From positions 25,814,001 through 25,878,000 of the forward strand of contig OW386542.1 in the NCBI GenBank assembly GCA_936435175.1: a stretch of 64,000 nt of DNA, in the 5' to 3' direction. Of this stretch, positions 56,401-61,080 are shown piece by piece. This DNA is from Glyphotaelius pellucidus (Eukaryota > Arthropoda > Insecta > Trichoptera > Limnephilidae). Made by a program: the position numbers and the translations under genes. The notes under the pieces were generated by a model. The model saw only the letters and a list, made by a program, of their open reading frames with translations. It had not been told where the DNA came from and made no database searches. Positions within the stretch are counted from its first letter, which is position 1. Each line of letters begins with the position of its first letter.

Positions 56401-57830
56401 CTAATCGTCAAGCCGTTTCCGGCAGGGGTAGGTATAGAGGACGGACCGCCACACAACTGGGTCTTGGCACAAACTCCTTGCCTCGTTCACATTCATACAT
56501 CACCTCATACATGCTCTAGTATTATTCTGACTCTTGACATGGCACGACATCTGATTCACCTGGTTGGGCCACGTCTTCATCGGGCAAACCTGACTTCTTC
56601 TACCATTCACGTTTGCGTCGTATATTCTCTTCACACCCTTTCGTCATTCATTAGCTCTACATGCCCAAACCATCTGAGCTTCCCTTTCTTAATCTTACTC
56701 ATACATCTACATCAGCCTTGCATTCTTTGCGGATTTCCACATTTCTCACACGATTGTTCCACATGATTGTACCATACGTGTGCCTCAGGGATCTCATTTC
56801 TATGGTGTTCAGTCTACTTTCATCCTTCCTCTGTCAGTTCCATGCCTTACCATACATCAGGGTAGATACCAGCACTCCATTGTGGACGGTTAGCTGCGCT
56901 TCTTTGGACAGTTTTTTGCTGGCGCCAACGGCATTCAGTCCTCCATTAATGGAGTTAGCTGCATTTACCCTTCTCTCAATTTATCTATCAGCCTTCCCAT
57001 CTCTCGTAAACATACTTCCCAAATACACAAACTCATCCACCTGCCCCAAGTATTGATCATTCACAACTATATTCCACTCTCGTACTTGTTTTCGTACTTT
57101 CTCTTTCAAATATCATGACTTTAGACTCAAAGAATTAATAACGATTTCTAAATAATGTTTTTTTTATAGAACCTGGCAGCAGAAAAAACCTACAATGACC
57201 TTGATGTAACATTAAAGCAGGCCAATTCGCACCGCAACGAGTGGTTTGAAGGTGTGCAAAAATGTACCTTGGATGAGACTTTATACGAAATTATGGAGAA
57301 GATTGTCCGTGCTGAGGTAAGCTCCATTTTACATTTCTCTAGTGACCATTTTTAAAATACCTAATTATATTACAAACCTTAAACGACTGAGGTTCAAGCT
57401 TCTCTTCTTTTGGTTCCTGTATATTGTGTTGGTGTCTTTATTAGTAATGTATCTTTTAAAAGTTAACCGTTGATTGTTATAACACATTTACCGCTTCCAG
57501 GTTCACAGGCTAGTGGTAGTTGACGAGAATGAGAAGGTGGTGGGGATCATCTCTCTGTCTGACCTGCTGCAGTACGTGGTACTACGCCCCCAGGGCGAGG
57601 GCACTCAGGTGCTGCGCACGGCCCCCGTGGCCAGCGAGGAGGCCGGCGCCGAGGCCGAGCCCGATGCGCCCGACGGTCTCCTGTCTGAGGCCAGTGGCTC
57701 CGATCCGCCCGTCCCCGAGACTGCAGCTGTAGATCCTGAGACTGCAGATCATACACTCGACCTACCAGACCTCCTCAGCTGCGCCACCACTCTTGAAGAG
57801 GAGCCCGAAGATACGGTCGATTTCCCTTAA
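23854..57830 (+). CDS. SNF4Agamma: AMP-activated protein kinase gamma subunit, long isoform (8 exons, gene span)
   Basis: Regulatory, nucleotide-sensing subunit of the cytosolic/nuclear AMPK heterotrimer; it binds AMP, ADP and ATP and controls the catalytic alpha subunit. Joining eight exons gives 588 codons plus TAA, with every junction GT-AG and every phase consistent. Residues about 1-189 form a basic Ser/Arg-rich extension, about 210-515 hold four CBS motifs, and the last ~75 residues are acidic and Pro-rich. Residues matching mammalian gamma-1 ligand sites are visible: R254 (R70), D274 (D90), H334-R335 (H151-R152), K353 (K170), R407-S409 (R224-S226), D428 (D245), R452 (R269), H481-R482 (H298-R299) and S499-D500 (S316-D317). 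The core matches the family over its full length with no frameshift or stop, so the gene looks functional. The long N-terminus corresponds to the PRKAG2/insect long-isoform type rather than the short gamma-1 type. Additional alternative first exons outside the ones listed cannot be excluded. Confidence 0.95.
24727..24803. repeat. Perfect 23-bp inverted repeat (hairpin) after exon 1
   Basis: The arms at 24730-24752 and 24778-24800 are exact reverse complements (outer part AAATGTCGACAT), with a 25-base AT-rich loop. It lies about 310 bases into AMPK gamma intron 1. Could be a tiny fold-back element or a structured intronic RNA. Confidence 0.85.
26414..26607. mobile_element. Long palindromic fold-back in AMPK gamma intron 1
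   Basis: Arms of about 85 bp are complementary around a centre at tattcccattgggaatg (about 26504-26520). The inner parts ATATCGCTCGCC/GGCGAGCGATAT are perfect; the outer parts (gccacacac / gtgtgtggc, aagacct / aggtct) are nearly so. Typical of a palindromic miniature element. The three overlapping plus-strand ORFs are incidental. Confidence 0.75.
26937..26970. repeat. Perfect 14-bp stem-loop
   Basis: AGTTGTTGTAATAT (26937-26950) and ATATTACAACAACT (26957-26970) with a 6-base loop. Intronic, function unknown. Confidence 0.85.
27904..28186. mobile_element. Palindromic miniature element 'ACACCATCTC', copy 2
   Basis: Ends ATAGCC...ACACCATCTC and GAGATGGTGT...GGCTAT are inverted repeats. Most of each half pairs with the other (agagaccaaagac / gtctttggtct forms, and two copies of the gatgcc-AAT-tgaaat type centre), so the whole is a fold-back. 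A second copy is at 9606-9906. Non-coding, although ORFs cross it on both strands. Confidence 0.75.
28471..28682. mobile_element. Fold-back element 'caacacctc', copy 1
   Basis: The left arm (ccatgacaactcagagtcaa ... caacacctc ... aagtcattaaaa) pairs with the right arm (ttttaacgacttttcaaatg ... gaggtgttga ... ctgagttatc). Nested in the hAT-like element at 27699-28873. A relative lies at 48829-49028. Confidence 0.7.
29172..29209. repeat. Perfect 14-bp stem-loop
   Basis: GACCACCATTCACA (29172-29185) and TGTGAATGGTGGTC (29196-29209) are exact complements around a 10-base loop. There is no T run after it to suggest a polymerase III terminator. Confidence 0.85.
29394..29685 (+). mobile_element. 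'TGCAGTTCACACGCGG' miniature element, subtype A, two internal units
   Basis: Copy in AMPK gamma intron 1, closely matching the copy at 16460-16747, with two internal ~103-bp units and intact ends. The short ORF across it is also found, broken, in other copies and is not treated as a gene. Confidence 0.75.
30754..30802 (+). CDS. SNF4Agamma: AMPK gamma exon 2: linker micro-exon
   Basis: A 49-nt exon between a strong acceptor (tttgtttgtttcag) and the donor GTGAGT at 30803. It enters in phase 0 and leaves in phase 1, encoding LPVADPFLEKVSFSDL plus the first base of a Glu codon completed at 49215. The FLEKVSFSDLE motif directly precedes the CBS core in insect and vertebrate long gamma isoforms, which supports this join. 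A GC-rich island with a second coding-like stretch starts about 40 bases downstream. Confidence 0.85.
31033..31186 (+). CDS. Candidate alternative coding exon inside AMPK gamma intron 2
   Basis: An open frame within a GC-rich island encodes a protein-like peptide including LVYYSD, DVYPIDLIKEFEQV and WKLWLAEVL, with G or C at nearly every third position. It ends at a potential donor (AAAG|GTTGTT, 31187) in phase 1, exactly the phase needed to join exon 3 (G|AA). The frame opens at 30997, after a TAG at 30994, and contains no ATG, so it would have to be an internal exon. An acceptor-like AG before 31033 gives phase 0, as for exon 2, making it a possible substitute for exon 2. Other acceptors (30997 in phase 0, 31038 in phase 2) and an earlier donor at 31141 are possible. 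None of the acceptors has a good pyrimidine tract. I do not recognise the peptide. Confidence 0.45.
32107..32152. repeat. 16-bp imperfect stem-loop
   Basis: taatcctctataatta and taattgtggaggatta form a near-perfect stem with a short AT loop, within AMPK gamma intron 2. Confidence 0.65.
32775..32915 (-). pseudogene. Non-LTR retrotransposon C-terminal fragment, same family as at 3895
   Basis: The minus-strand translation includes CEERLGLQWTEA followed by an acidic QERD stretch, parallel to DEERMGLPWTEA and QDRD in the 3895-4165 copy. It is a short broken piece inside AMPK gamma intron 2. Confidence 0.5.
33159..33589. mobile_element. TTAA-flanked element (piggyBac-like MITE), copy 1
   Basis: Begins TTAAGGCGGCGCTTCC and ends GGTAGCGACGGCTTAA. 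The termini are imperfect inverted repeats and TTAA stands at both ends, as expected of piggyBac-type insertion. About 430 bp, no ORF. A second full copy is at 46748-47179. Confidence 0.65.
34682..34874 (+). mobile_element. 'TGCAGTTCACACGCGG' miniature element, subtype B
   Basis: Intact left end (gcagttcacacgtggtagaa). Interior of subtype B (ctaaagtagacaagagtggg, cgcaggctaaatcctata). The right end is degenerate (tcaaatcactaagttttct). Lies in AMPK gamma intron 2. Confidence 0.7.
35555..35862 (+). mobile_element. SINE-like element with tRNA-like head
   Basis: A tRNA-like head (about 35560-35626: ends TCCGGCG/CGGCGGA, box B-like GGAATCGAATCC) is followed by an AT-rich link. Then comes a body with gcttaagccgtg, ctaccttcagcctcaca and tcttgtgcggtattcat, ending in an A-rich tail. 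Body-like sequence recurs at about 29220-29385 and 50800-50992, suggesting a dispersed family. The anticodon stem does not pair, so it is not a tRNA gene. Whether head and body form one element is inferred. Confidence 0.45.
37360..37700 (+). mobile_element. 'TGCAGTTCACACGCGG' miniature element, subtype B, expanded
   Basis: Both ends present. The interior contains two copies of tacgaagca(t/c)cgcacaaa separated by unrelated AT-rich sequence, so this copy is longer than its relatives. Confidence 0.7.
38332..38580. mobile_element. 'GACGTGATAACGTC' inverted-repeat element, copy 2
   Basis: Close copy of 7348-7580 in the same orientation, in AMPK gamma intron 2. The left inverted repeat is slightly damaged (gacgtgataaaatc), while the GC-rich centre and the right side are well conserved. 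Confidence 0.7.
39105..39325 (-). repeat. Dispersed repeat, pair with 10020-10235
   Basis: Reverse-orientation partner of the repeat at 10020-10235, in AMPK gamma intron 2. The minus-strand ORF that overlaps it is probably incidental, since the other copy does not keep it open. Confidence 0.6.
39435..39640 (+). repeat. AT-rich dispersed repeat, pair with 48045-48225
   Basis: ataattttagttagaa, cgtaaggtaggccatttt, catgacttttcaaaaaa-like and gatacgttcagaaat segments recur in the same order at 48045-48225. Diverged and non-coding. Confidence 0.5.
39958..40465 (+). repeat. Dispersed repeat 'CCCGGTCGCCGAGAAATT', copy 2
   Basis: Second copy of the repeat at 15520-15950, in AMPK gamma intron 2, longer by an internal T-rich/tttgtgttcc duplication (about 40100-40140). 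Overlapping minus-strand ORFs are not conserved. Confidence 0.7.
40817..41420 (+). mobile_element. 'TGCAGTTCACACGCGG' miniature element, subtype B, split by an insertion
   Basis: The left half (about 40817-40893, through ctacgaagcac) and right half (about 41291-41420, from cattctctcgcag to ttcgcttcaa) are the two halves of one element. About 400 bases between them are foreign and include a minus-strand tRNA-like stretch, so a second repeat inserted here. Confidence 0.65.
41130..41218 (-). repeat. tRNA-like head of an inserted repeat
   Basis: On the minus strand a box A-like stretch (tagtggtataaagcgcctg) precedes a box B-like GGGTCGAATCC at tRNA-like spacing. Stems are not all paired, so this is a tRNA-derived repeat rather than a tRNA gene. 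It sits within the sequence that splits the miniature element at 40817-41420. Confidence 0.4.
41915..42020 (+). repeat. Short dispersed repeat, pair with 16980-17090
   Basis: Second copy of the ~105-bp repeat at 16980-17090, in AMPK gamma intron 2. Non-coding. Confidence 0.55.
42871..42921. repeat. 21-bp imperfect stem-loop
   Basis: atctcaacgtacctgcctaa pairs with tttaggtaggtacattgaga with two mismatches, around a loop of about 9 bases. Intronic. Confidence 0.75.
43113..43455 (-). repeat. 'GTGGTTCGCTACGTTTGG' repeat family, copy 4
   Basis: Reverse-orientation copy within AMPK gamma intron 2, shorter than copies 1 and 3 through internal loss. Both characteristic ends remain, including the T run at the left. 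Confidence 0.75.
43983..44033. repeat. (TA)n, T and A homopolymer tract
   Basis: About 12 TA units, then T10, then A8: a simple-sequence tract able to form a hairpin. It abuts a tRNA-like repeat. Confidence 0.85.
44105..44205 (-). repeat. tRNA-like repeat beside a TA microsatellite
   Basis: The minus strand shows a box A-like tagtcagtggttgagtgggc and a box B-like GTGTTCGATTCC at tRNA-like spacing. The (TA)n tract and poly(T)/poly(A) at about 43987-44033 follow at its 3' side. Fits a tRNA-derived SINE with a simple-repeat tail. Overlapping ORFs are not genes. Confidence 0.45.
44598..44770. mobile_element. TTAA-flanked element, truncated inverted copy
   Basis: Starts TTAAGCCGCCGCTACC, the reverse complement of the right terminus of the full copies, then matches them in reverse as far as gcgcgctctctccaacattc. 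The other terminus is missing. Confidence 0.6.
44966..45105 (-). pseudogene. hAT transposase C-terminal dimerisation fragment
   Basis: The minus frame reads PSVDVERSFSAYKL and ends LHSKIWKNT-stop. The VDVERSFS-x-YK motif is diagnostic of the C-terminal dimerisation region of hAT transposases. Upstream reading hits a stop within about 20 codons, so only the last part survives. It lies beside a truncated TTAA element. Confidence 0.75.
45267..45523 (+). mobile_element. 'TGCAGTTCACACGCGG' miniature element, subtype A, diverged
   Basis: Left end gtgcagtttacacgcggtag and right end gaagtttcactt are present. Internal units are shortened and diverged compared with the copies at 16460 and 29394. Confidence 0.7.
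46199..46597 (-). mobile_element. 'TGCAGTTCACACGCGG' miniature element, subtype A, three internal units
   Basis: Reverse-orientation copy with intact ends. The gaaacggaaatgacgcatta motif recurs at 46241, 46344 and 46447, an exact 103-bp spacing, giving three internal units where other copies have two. The ORF crossing it is an accident of the repeat. Confidence 0.75.
46748..47179. mobile_element. TTAA-flanked element (piggyBac-like MITE), copy 2
   Basis: Same length and sequence as 33159-33589 with modest divergence; begins TTAAGGCGGCGCTTCC and ends GCGGCGGCTTAA. Both lie in AMPK gamma intron 2 in the same orientation, about 13.6 kb apart. Confidence 0.65.
47411..47543 (-). mobile_element. 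'TGCAGTTCACACGCGG' miniature element, subtype B, truncated
   Basis: Only one end (gaagtgaaaacttctttagc) and the adjacent subtype B interior (aagagacaaacacatatat, gatagaatgagatag) remain. The CACACGCGG end is absent. Confidence 0.6.
48045..48225 (+). repeat. AT-rich dispersed repeat, pair with 39435-39640
   Basis: Second, diverged copy with agtaattttagatagaa, cgtaaggtgagccatttt and gatatgttcagaaat. Confidence 0.5.
48829..49028. mobile_element. Fold-back element 'caacacctc', copy 2
   Basis: The right arm (aatgacttttcaaggaggtg, ttgagttgac, cttagttggc) clearly matches the family. The left arm (accggacaactcggaatgaa) is more diverged. It ends about 190 bases before exon 3 of the AMPK gamma gene. 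Confidence 0.6.
49215..49352 (+). CDS. SNF4Agamma: AMPK gamma exon 3: start of CBS1
   Basis: Acceptor tttatttcag, donor GTAAAT at 49353; 138 nt, phase 1 in and phase 1 out. It encodes EQDECQIIVKFFKFHKCYDLIP and on to the end of KKAFFALVYNG, about residues 206-252. This is the conserved entry into the first CBS motif (in human gamma-1, SHRCYDLIPTSSKLVVFD). It is separated from exon 2 by an 18.4-kb intron. Confidence 0.95.
50383..50491 (+). mobile_element. Poly(A)-only insertion with 13-bp target-site duplication
   Basis: A run of about 79 A (50401-50479) with only 'aac' before it is flanked by the direct repeat ACAGAAAAATATT at 50385-50397 and 50479-50491. This is the structure left by retrotransposition of an element truncated almost to its poly(A) tail. 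The exact run length could be affected by sequencing of homopolymers. Confidence 0.7.
50800..50992 (+). repeat. Repeat related to the SINE-like body at 35680-35862
   Basis: gcttgtaatggctttagc, ctccttcctttatcctca, ttggctctgggcagttaaaa and tcttgcgccgtattgcat are in the same order as in the 35680-35862 sequence. Intronic, non-coding. Confidence 0.4.
51600..51700 (+). repeat. tRNA-like remnant in AMPK gamma intron 3
   Basis: A box B-like GAGTTCGAATCCTGG follows a degenerate box A region (attggtaaaacatttgctag). Neither acceptor nor anticodon stems are complete. Confidence 0.3.
52025..52177 (+). CDS. SNF4Agamma: AMPK gamma exon 4: CBS1 ligand residues
   Basis: Acceptor tttggtttag, donor GTAAGT at 52178; 153 nt, phase 1 in and out. 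It encodes VRAAPLWDSERQEFVGMLTI through LEEHKLETWR, about residues 252-303. It carries the equivalents of human R70 (in VRAAP) and D90 (in TITDF). The intron that follows contains five copies of a 153-bp minisatellite, each with its own GTAAGT. Confidence 0.95.
52343..53109 (+). repeat. 153-bp minisatellite, five copies, in AMPK gamma intron 4
   Basis: The attgtaagtattcatttg start recurs at 52343, 52496, 52649, 52802 and 52955, exactly 153 bp apart, with almost no divergence (for example acacgag/acatgag, gtttaag/gttcaag). Each unit contains an inverted pair TATCCTGAC/GTCAGGATA and a donor-like GTAAGT. The low divergence indicates recent amplification or homogenisation. Confidence 0.95.
53775..53953 (+). 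CDS. SNF4Agamma: AMPK gamma exon 5: CBS2
   Basis: Acceptor tactttccag, donor GTAAGT at 53954; 179 nt, phase 1 in, phase 0 out. It encodes VLKGSIIPLVSIAPD through ILTHKRILRFLFLY, about residues 303-362. The IHRLPVIDP motif holds the H151/R152 equivalents, and LTHKRIL holds the K170 equivalent; these line the nucleotide-binding pocket in gamma-1. Confidence 0.95.
54000..54017. repeat. (AAT)n microsatellite
   Basis: Short trinucleotide tract 46 bases after exon 5; the sequence that follows (gacaatttatagagcgcc) looks like old repeat debris. Confidence 0.7.
55779..55982 (+). CDS. SNF4Agamma: AMPK gamma exon 6: CBS3
   Basis: Acceptor cttatttgcag, donor GTAAGT at 55983; 204 nt, phase 0 in and out. 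It encodes INELPKPAYM through IYAKFDVI, about residues 363-430. The RRVSALPLID segment and the Asp in KFDV match ligand-contacting positions R224, S226 and D245 of human gamma-1. Confidence 0.95.
56405..57115 (-). pseudogene. Non-LTR retrotransposon fragment in AMPK gamma intron 6
   Basis: The minus translation contains FVYLGSMFTRDGKADR, ERRVNAANSINGGLNAV and VHNGVLVSTLMYG, characteristic of the post-polymerase region of arthropod non-LTR elements. It contains a stop within the fragment. Plus-strand ORFs here are shadows of it. It ends about 55 bases before exon 7. Confidence 0.75.
57170..57316 (+). CDS. SNF4Agamma: AMPK gamma exon 7: CBS3-CBS4 junction
   Basis: Acceptor tttttatag, donor GTAAGC at 57317; 147 nt, phase 0 in and out. 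It encodes NLAAEKTYNDLDV through MEKIVRAE, about residues 431-479. The Arg in SHRNEWFEG is the equivalent of human R269. The intron just upstream contains a minus-strand retrotransposon fragment ending about 60 bases before the acceptor. Confidence 0.95.
57501..57830 (+). CDS. SNF4Agamma: AMPK gamma exon 8: CBS4, acidic tail and stop
   Basis: Acceptor ttaccgcttccag; 109 codons plus TAA at 57828-57830. VHRLVVVDE holds the equivalents of human H298/R299, and GIISLSD holds S316/D317. After LQYVVLRP the protein continues for about 80 residues rich in Glu, Asp, Ala and Pro and very GC-rich at the DNA level. Human gamma-1 stops shortly after this point, so the tail is a lineage-specific, probably disordered extension. 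Its function is unknown. Confidence 0.93.
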   Translation, partial: VHRLVVVDENEKVVGIISLSDLLQYVVLRPQGEGTQVLRTAPVASEEAGAEAEPDAPDGLLSEASGSDPPVPETAAVDPETADHTLDLPDLLSCATTLEEEPEDTVDFP

Positions 57831-58245
57831 TTAGCTTTAATCATACACAACGAATAGACGTCTTGTGTACAAAGTTAGTGATAAATGTCCAAAGCTATTT
57901 CATTTATTTACCTTTGGGTTGTTACATTCATCTAGCTTTATGATTCTAGAATTTAAACATTATTAATATAATTTTTGATGTCTCAGGCATTGGCGCTAAC
58001 TTTCATGTAAATTTGTTGTTTGTAACAGAAACTGTGTCGAAGACTTATTTTGGTACTTTACAAAATGTGATTCTGCATTATAGTGGAATTTTACTGAATA
58101 CTTCAAATAAATACTACATAAATTATATTTGTCATTTTGAAGTTTGAAAAAACCTAATTTATTATTGTACAAATGCATTATAAGAAATATACTCAAAATA
58201 ATCTCATTTCTGTAAATATGGTTGTTTTTTTTAATAAAATTTAAT
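57831..58245 (+). other. 3' untranslated region of AMPK gamma with candidate poly(A) signals
   Basis: AT-rich sequence after the TAA. AATAAA hexamers stand at 58106-58111, 58233-58238 and 58280-58285, any of which could direct cleavage. No conserved RNA structure is recognised, and the true 3' end cannot be chosen from sequence alone. Confidence 0.5.
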
Positions 58246-59562
58246 TTTGCTTCTCAAATCCAAAGATTTACTTAAATCAAATAAAATATTCCAAGTACAA
58301 AATGATAAATTTTTATATAATTAATTAATGATGAGTTATTATTACATATTATCTATTATTGTCATATTTATATTATTATTATAGAATGCAATAAAATGTT
58401 ACATTTGGAAATATTTGAATATAAATAGTTCAGTGGTACAATTTTGGCAATATAATTTGTTATTAAAAACCATGTTTTATATTTTATGCATTCAATAGTA
58501 GCTATCAACAATAATTTGGATTTGATGCTTAAACTCAAAACACCTTTTTATGAGATTTGTAATAAGTGCGTAAGAAGAATACATTTTCCTCCTGAACATT
58601 AATTGTAAAATATTACTTTTCGCTCCTAAAATTTCAAGTTCCAAGCTTCAATTAATGAGAGAAAATATTTCAATATAAAATCATTTACACTAAAAACTAA
58701 ACTAGTTAAAAAGTATGTACAGGTCAATCATTTTAAAGAGATACTTGCCGTTGTAACGGTGCGAGGGTTAGATAAAAAATGCATGATTTTTTTAACCTTG
58801 TTTGGATGAAAATTAAAATTATTTTTTTATTTTATTTTACAAATAAAAAGTACAAAGGATGCACATACAGCTTATAGGAATAACCTATTTCTTACAGTTA
58901 ACCCAATAAACAATAAGGAAAAAATACATAATAAAATCTGTGGACGAGCTGAAGCTTGATTTTGAATGGCTTTTTTTTTAAATAAAAATTTTTGTTCTTT
59001 GGAAAATTTTTTTTGTTTTAAATTGCAAAGCAAAGCAAATGAAAAGCTTATGGAATGAAAAAAAAAATAAAAAAGTACATTGTCCAATTAAATCACGGTT
59101 TACTTCTAAAAGTACCTTCTTGAGTATTCTGATTTTAATTTTGATTAATTCATTATTAATTAATATAATACATGATTGCCATTGCTAAACACCCAGTATA
59201 TTTGAGCCAATGCGGGGTAAAAGGGGACTGCAAGTTTCCAAACGAGTTTGAAAAACTTCTTTGAAACTTTCAATATTATCATGTGCACATTAATACATTC
59301 AAAAGTGCTCTCTTTAAAATGATTTGCTTGTACCTTTGTCGGTTCACTGAGAAGAAATTTATTTTCCAAACCAAAATTATTTTTAATTTTTAATGTGCTA
59401 GGTGTTGTAGCCCAAAATTTTTTTTTTTTTTTTTTGATTTTACGTATAAAAATTTCATGAAATTTCAGTTTGGCCGTAAGCTGCACGGGTTTAATGAAAA
59501 TCTTCATACAAAAAACCGATTTTCTTCATTTTTTAAATTTTAGCACTCTAGCACACCCAAGT

Positions 59563-59820
59563 CTAACTGTATTGCGATGTTGTATAAATTTAAGCTTGAT
59601 CAATGCTTTTAGCAAATAAAATGCTATGTATTAAGTTGCTTGCATTAATTTTTGTTCATCCTAGTTAAATGTTACAAACGATTTTCAAATTTCAAATCAA
59701 TTTAATACATTGAACACTAACTGGATTGCGATGTTGTGTAAATTTACGCTTTTATCAATGCTTATAGCAAATAAAATGCTATGTATTAAGTTTTGTTCAC
59801 TCCTAATTAAATGTATAACG
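59563..59820 (+). repeat. Tandem duplication, 154-bp spacing
   Basis: ctaactgtattgcgatgttg at 59563 and ctaactggattgcgatgttg at 59717, each followed by similar atgctt(t/a)tagcaaataaaat and ttaagtt...ttttgttca sequence. Lies downstream of the AMPK gamma stop and contains AATAAA hexamers in both units. Confidence 0.7.
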
Positions 59821-60949
59821 ATATTACAAATGCTTTTCATGTTTTGTTACTTTCTTTAAAAATAATATTTTTTTTTATGAAAACTGTATTTCTTTTCAGC
59901 ATATAATATAGCCTTATATTAAATTTCGAGGTGTCACACCCACATTATTATGCTGTAACATGGTCACTTGAAATATATTCTGCGATGTTCTAATCAAATA
60001 AGAATTTAAAAATTATTTTGGAACTGGTTTGCATAAAAGGGAGTATATTTCATAGCAATTTAGACACTTTTGATTAATAATTGTTTGCAATATATTCTTA
60101 AAGAATCATAAAGAATTATATAAGTTAGATTTCACAATTATTTGCAATATTATTAGTAATGGTGTTTAGGGATGAAAATATCTATGTAAGTGGGATAATT
60201 ATAAAATTTTAATCCCATTGTGCCTAATGCTAGTTTGTATTTTTGTCAATTTAATGCTTCGAAAAGATTGATGTCTTTTTTACACGTTTTAGGCTTTCTT
60301 TTTGGGCCTTCGCGTATGATCGTTTAATGAATGTTGTTTAACCTAGATTCTAGATTAAACATTACGGTAAAATCTTGATTCAGCTATCGGGAAAGAGAGC
60401 AATTCGAACAATATTTCAATTTGCTATCGCATCATTAAAAAAATGATAAATAAATGTATGCAAATCCTCAAGGGCGTTATTAGGTTTTTATTAAAGAACT
60501 TGTTAAATTTTTTGAGTTTACACATTCCTTTAATGTAGATTTCCAAGAATGTAGTATGACCGCACTCTTGCAAAGCACTGTCTTCGTTCTGCAATTTTAT
60601 ATTCCATTTTTAGAAATTTCACAATATTCTTTGCTTATTATTCATGTAAAATCTAGTAATTCTGAAAGTTAATCAAGATTTTATTGTTGACAATTTGAGA
60701 ATGTTTAGTGCTCAGTCATATTGAAAAATAAAAAAAAAATTGTCATAAAAAGTTATATAGATAACTGACCTCGTTAAATTCAATACTTTTTCTATATAAC
60801 CGACATATTAAAAATTATATTTACAAAACTCAACCAGCTATAAAAATCGATTTTAGAATTCCTGGGAGTATATTTTTTACTTCCAGTCATCTTATTATAA
60901 TATAGCTATAGAAAATGTCATTAAACATAATATCGCGGGGTAATTACTA

Positions 60950-61080
60950 CGACTAAGTAACTCCGAAATCAGATTCTTCGACTTGCACACAAAACCATAC
61001 CTTTATTTTCACATTCGTGTACGCCACCATCATAAAATAAAAGTTGTATCTTGAAAAAGCTGATTTCAGAGTTAGCTAGT
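60950..61080. repeat. Small inverted-repeat element downstream of AMPK gamma
   Basis: taactccgaaatcag on the left and ctgatttcagagtta on the right are inverted repeats with one mismatch, about 120 bp apart. Resembles a small miniature element. Non-coding. Confidence 0.5.

Noticed and set aside
56464..57056. Plus-strand ORFs in intron 6
   Set aside because: Antisense shadows of the minus-strand retrotransposon fragment at 56405-57115.
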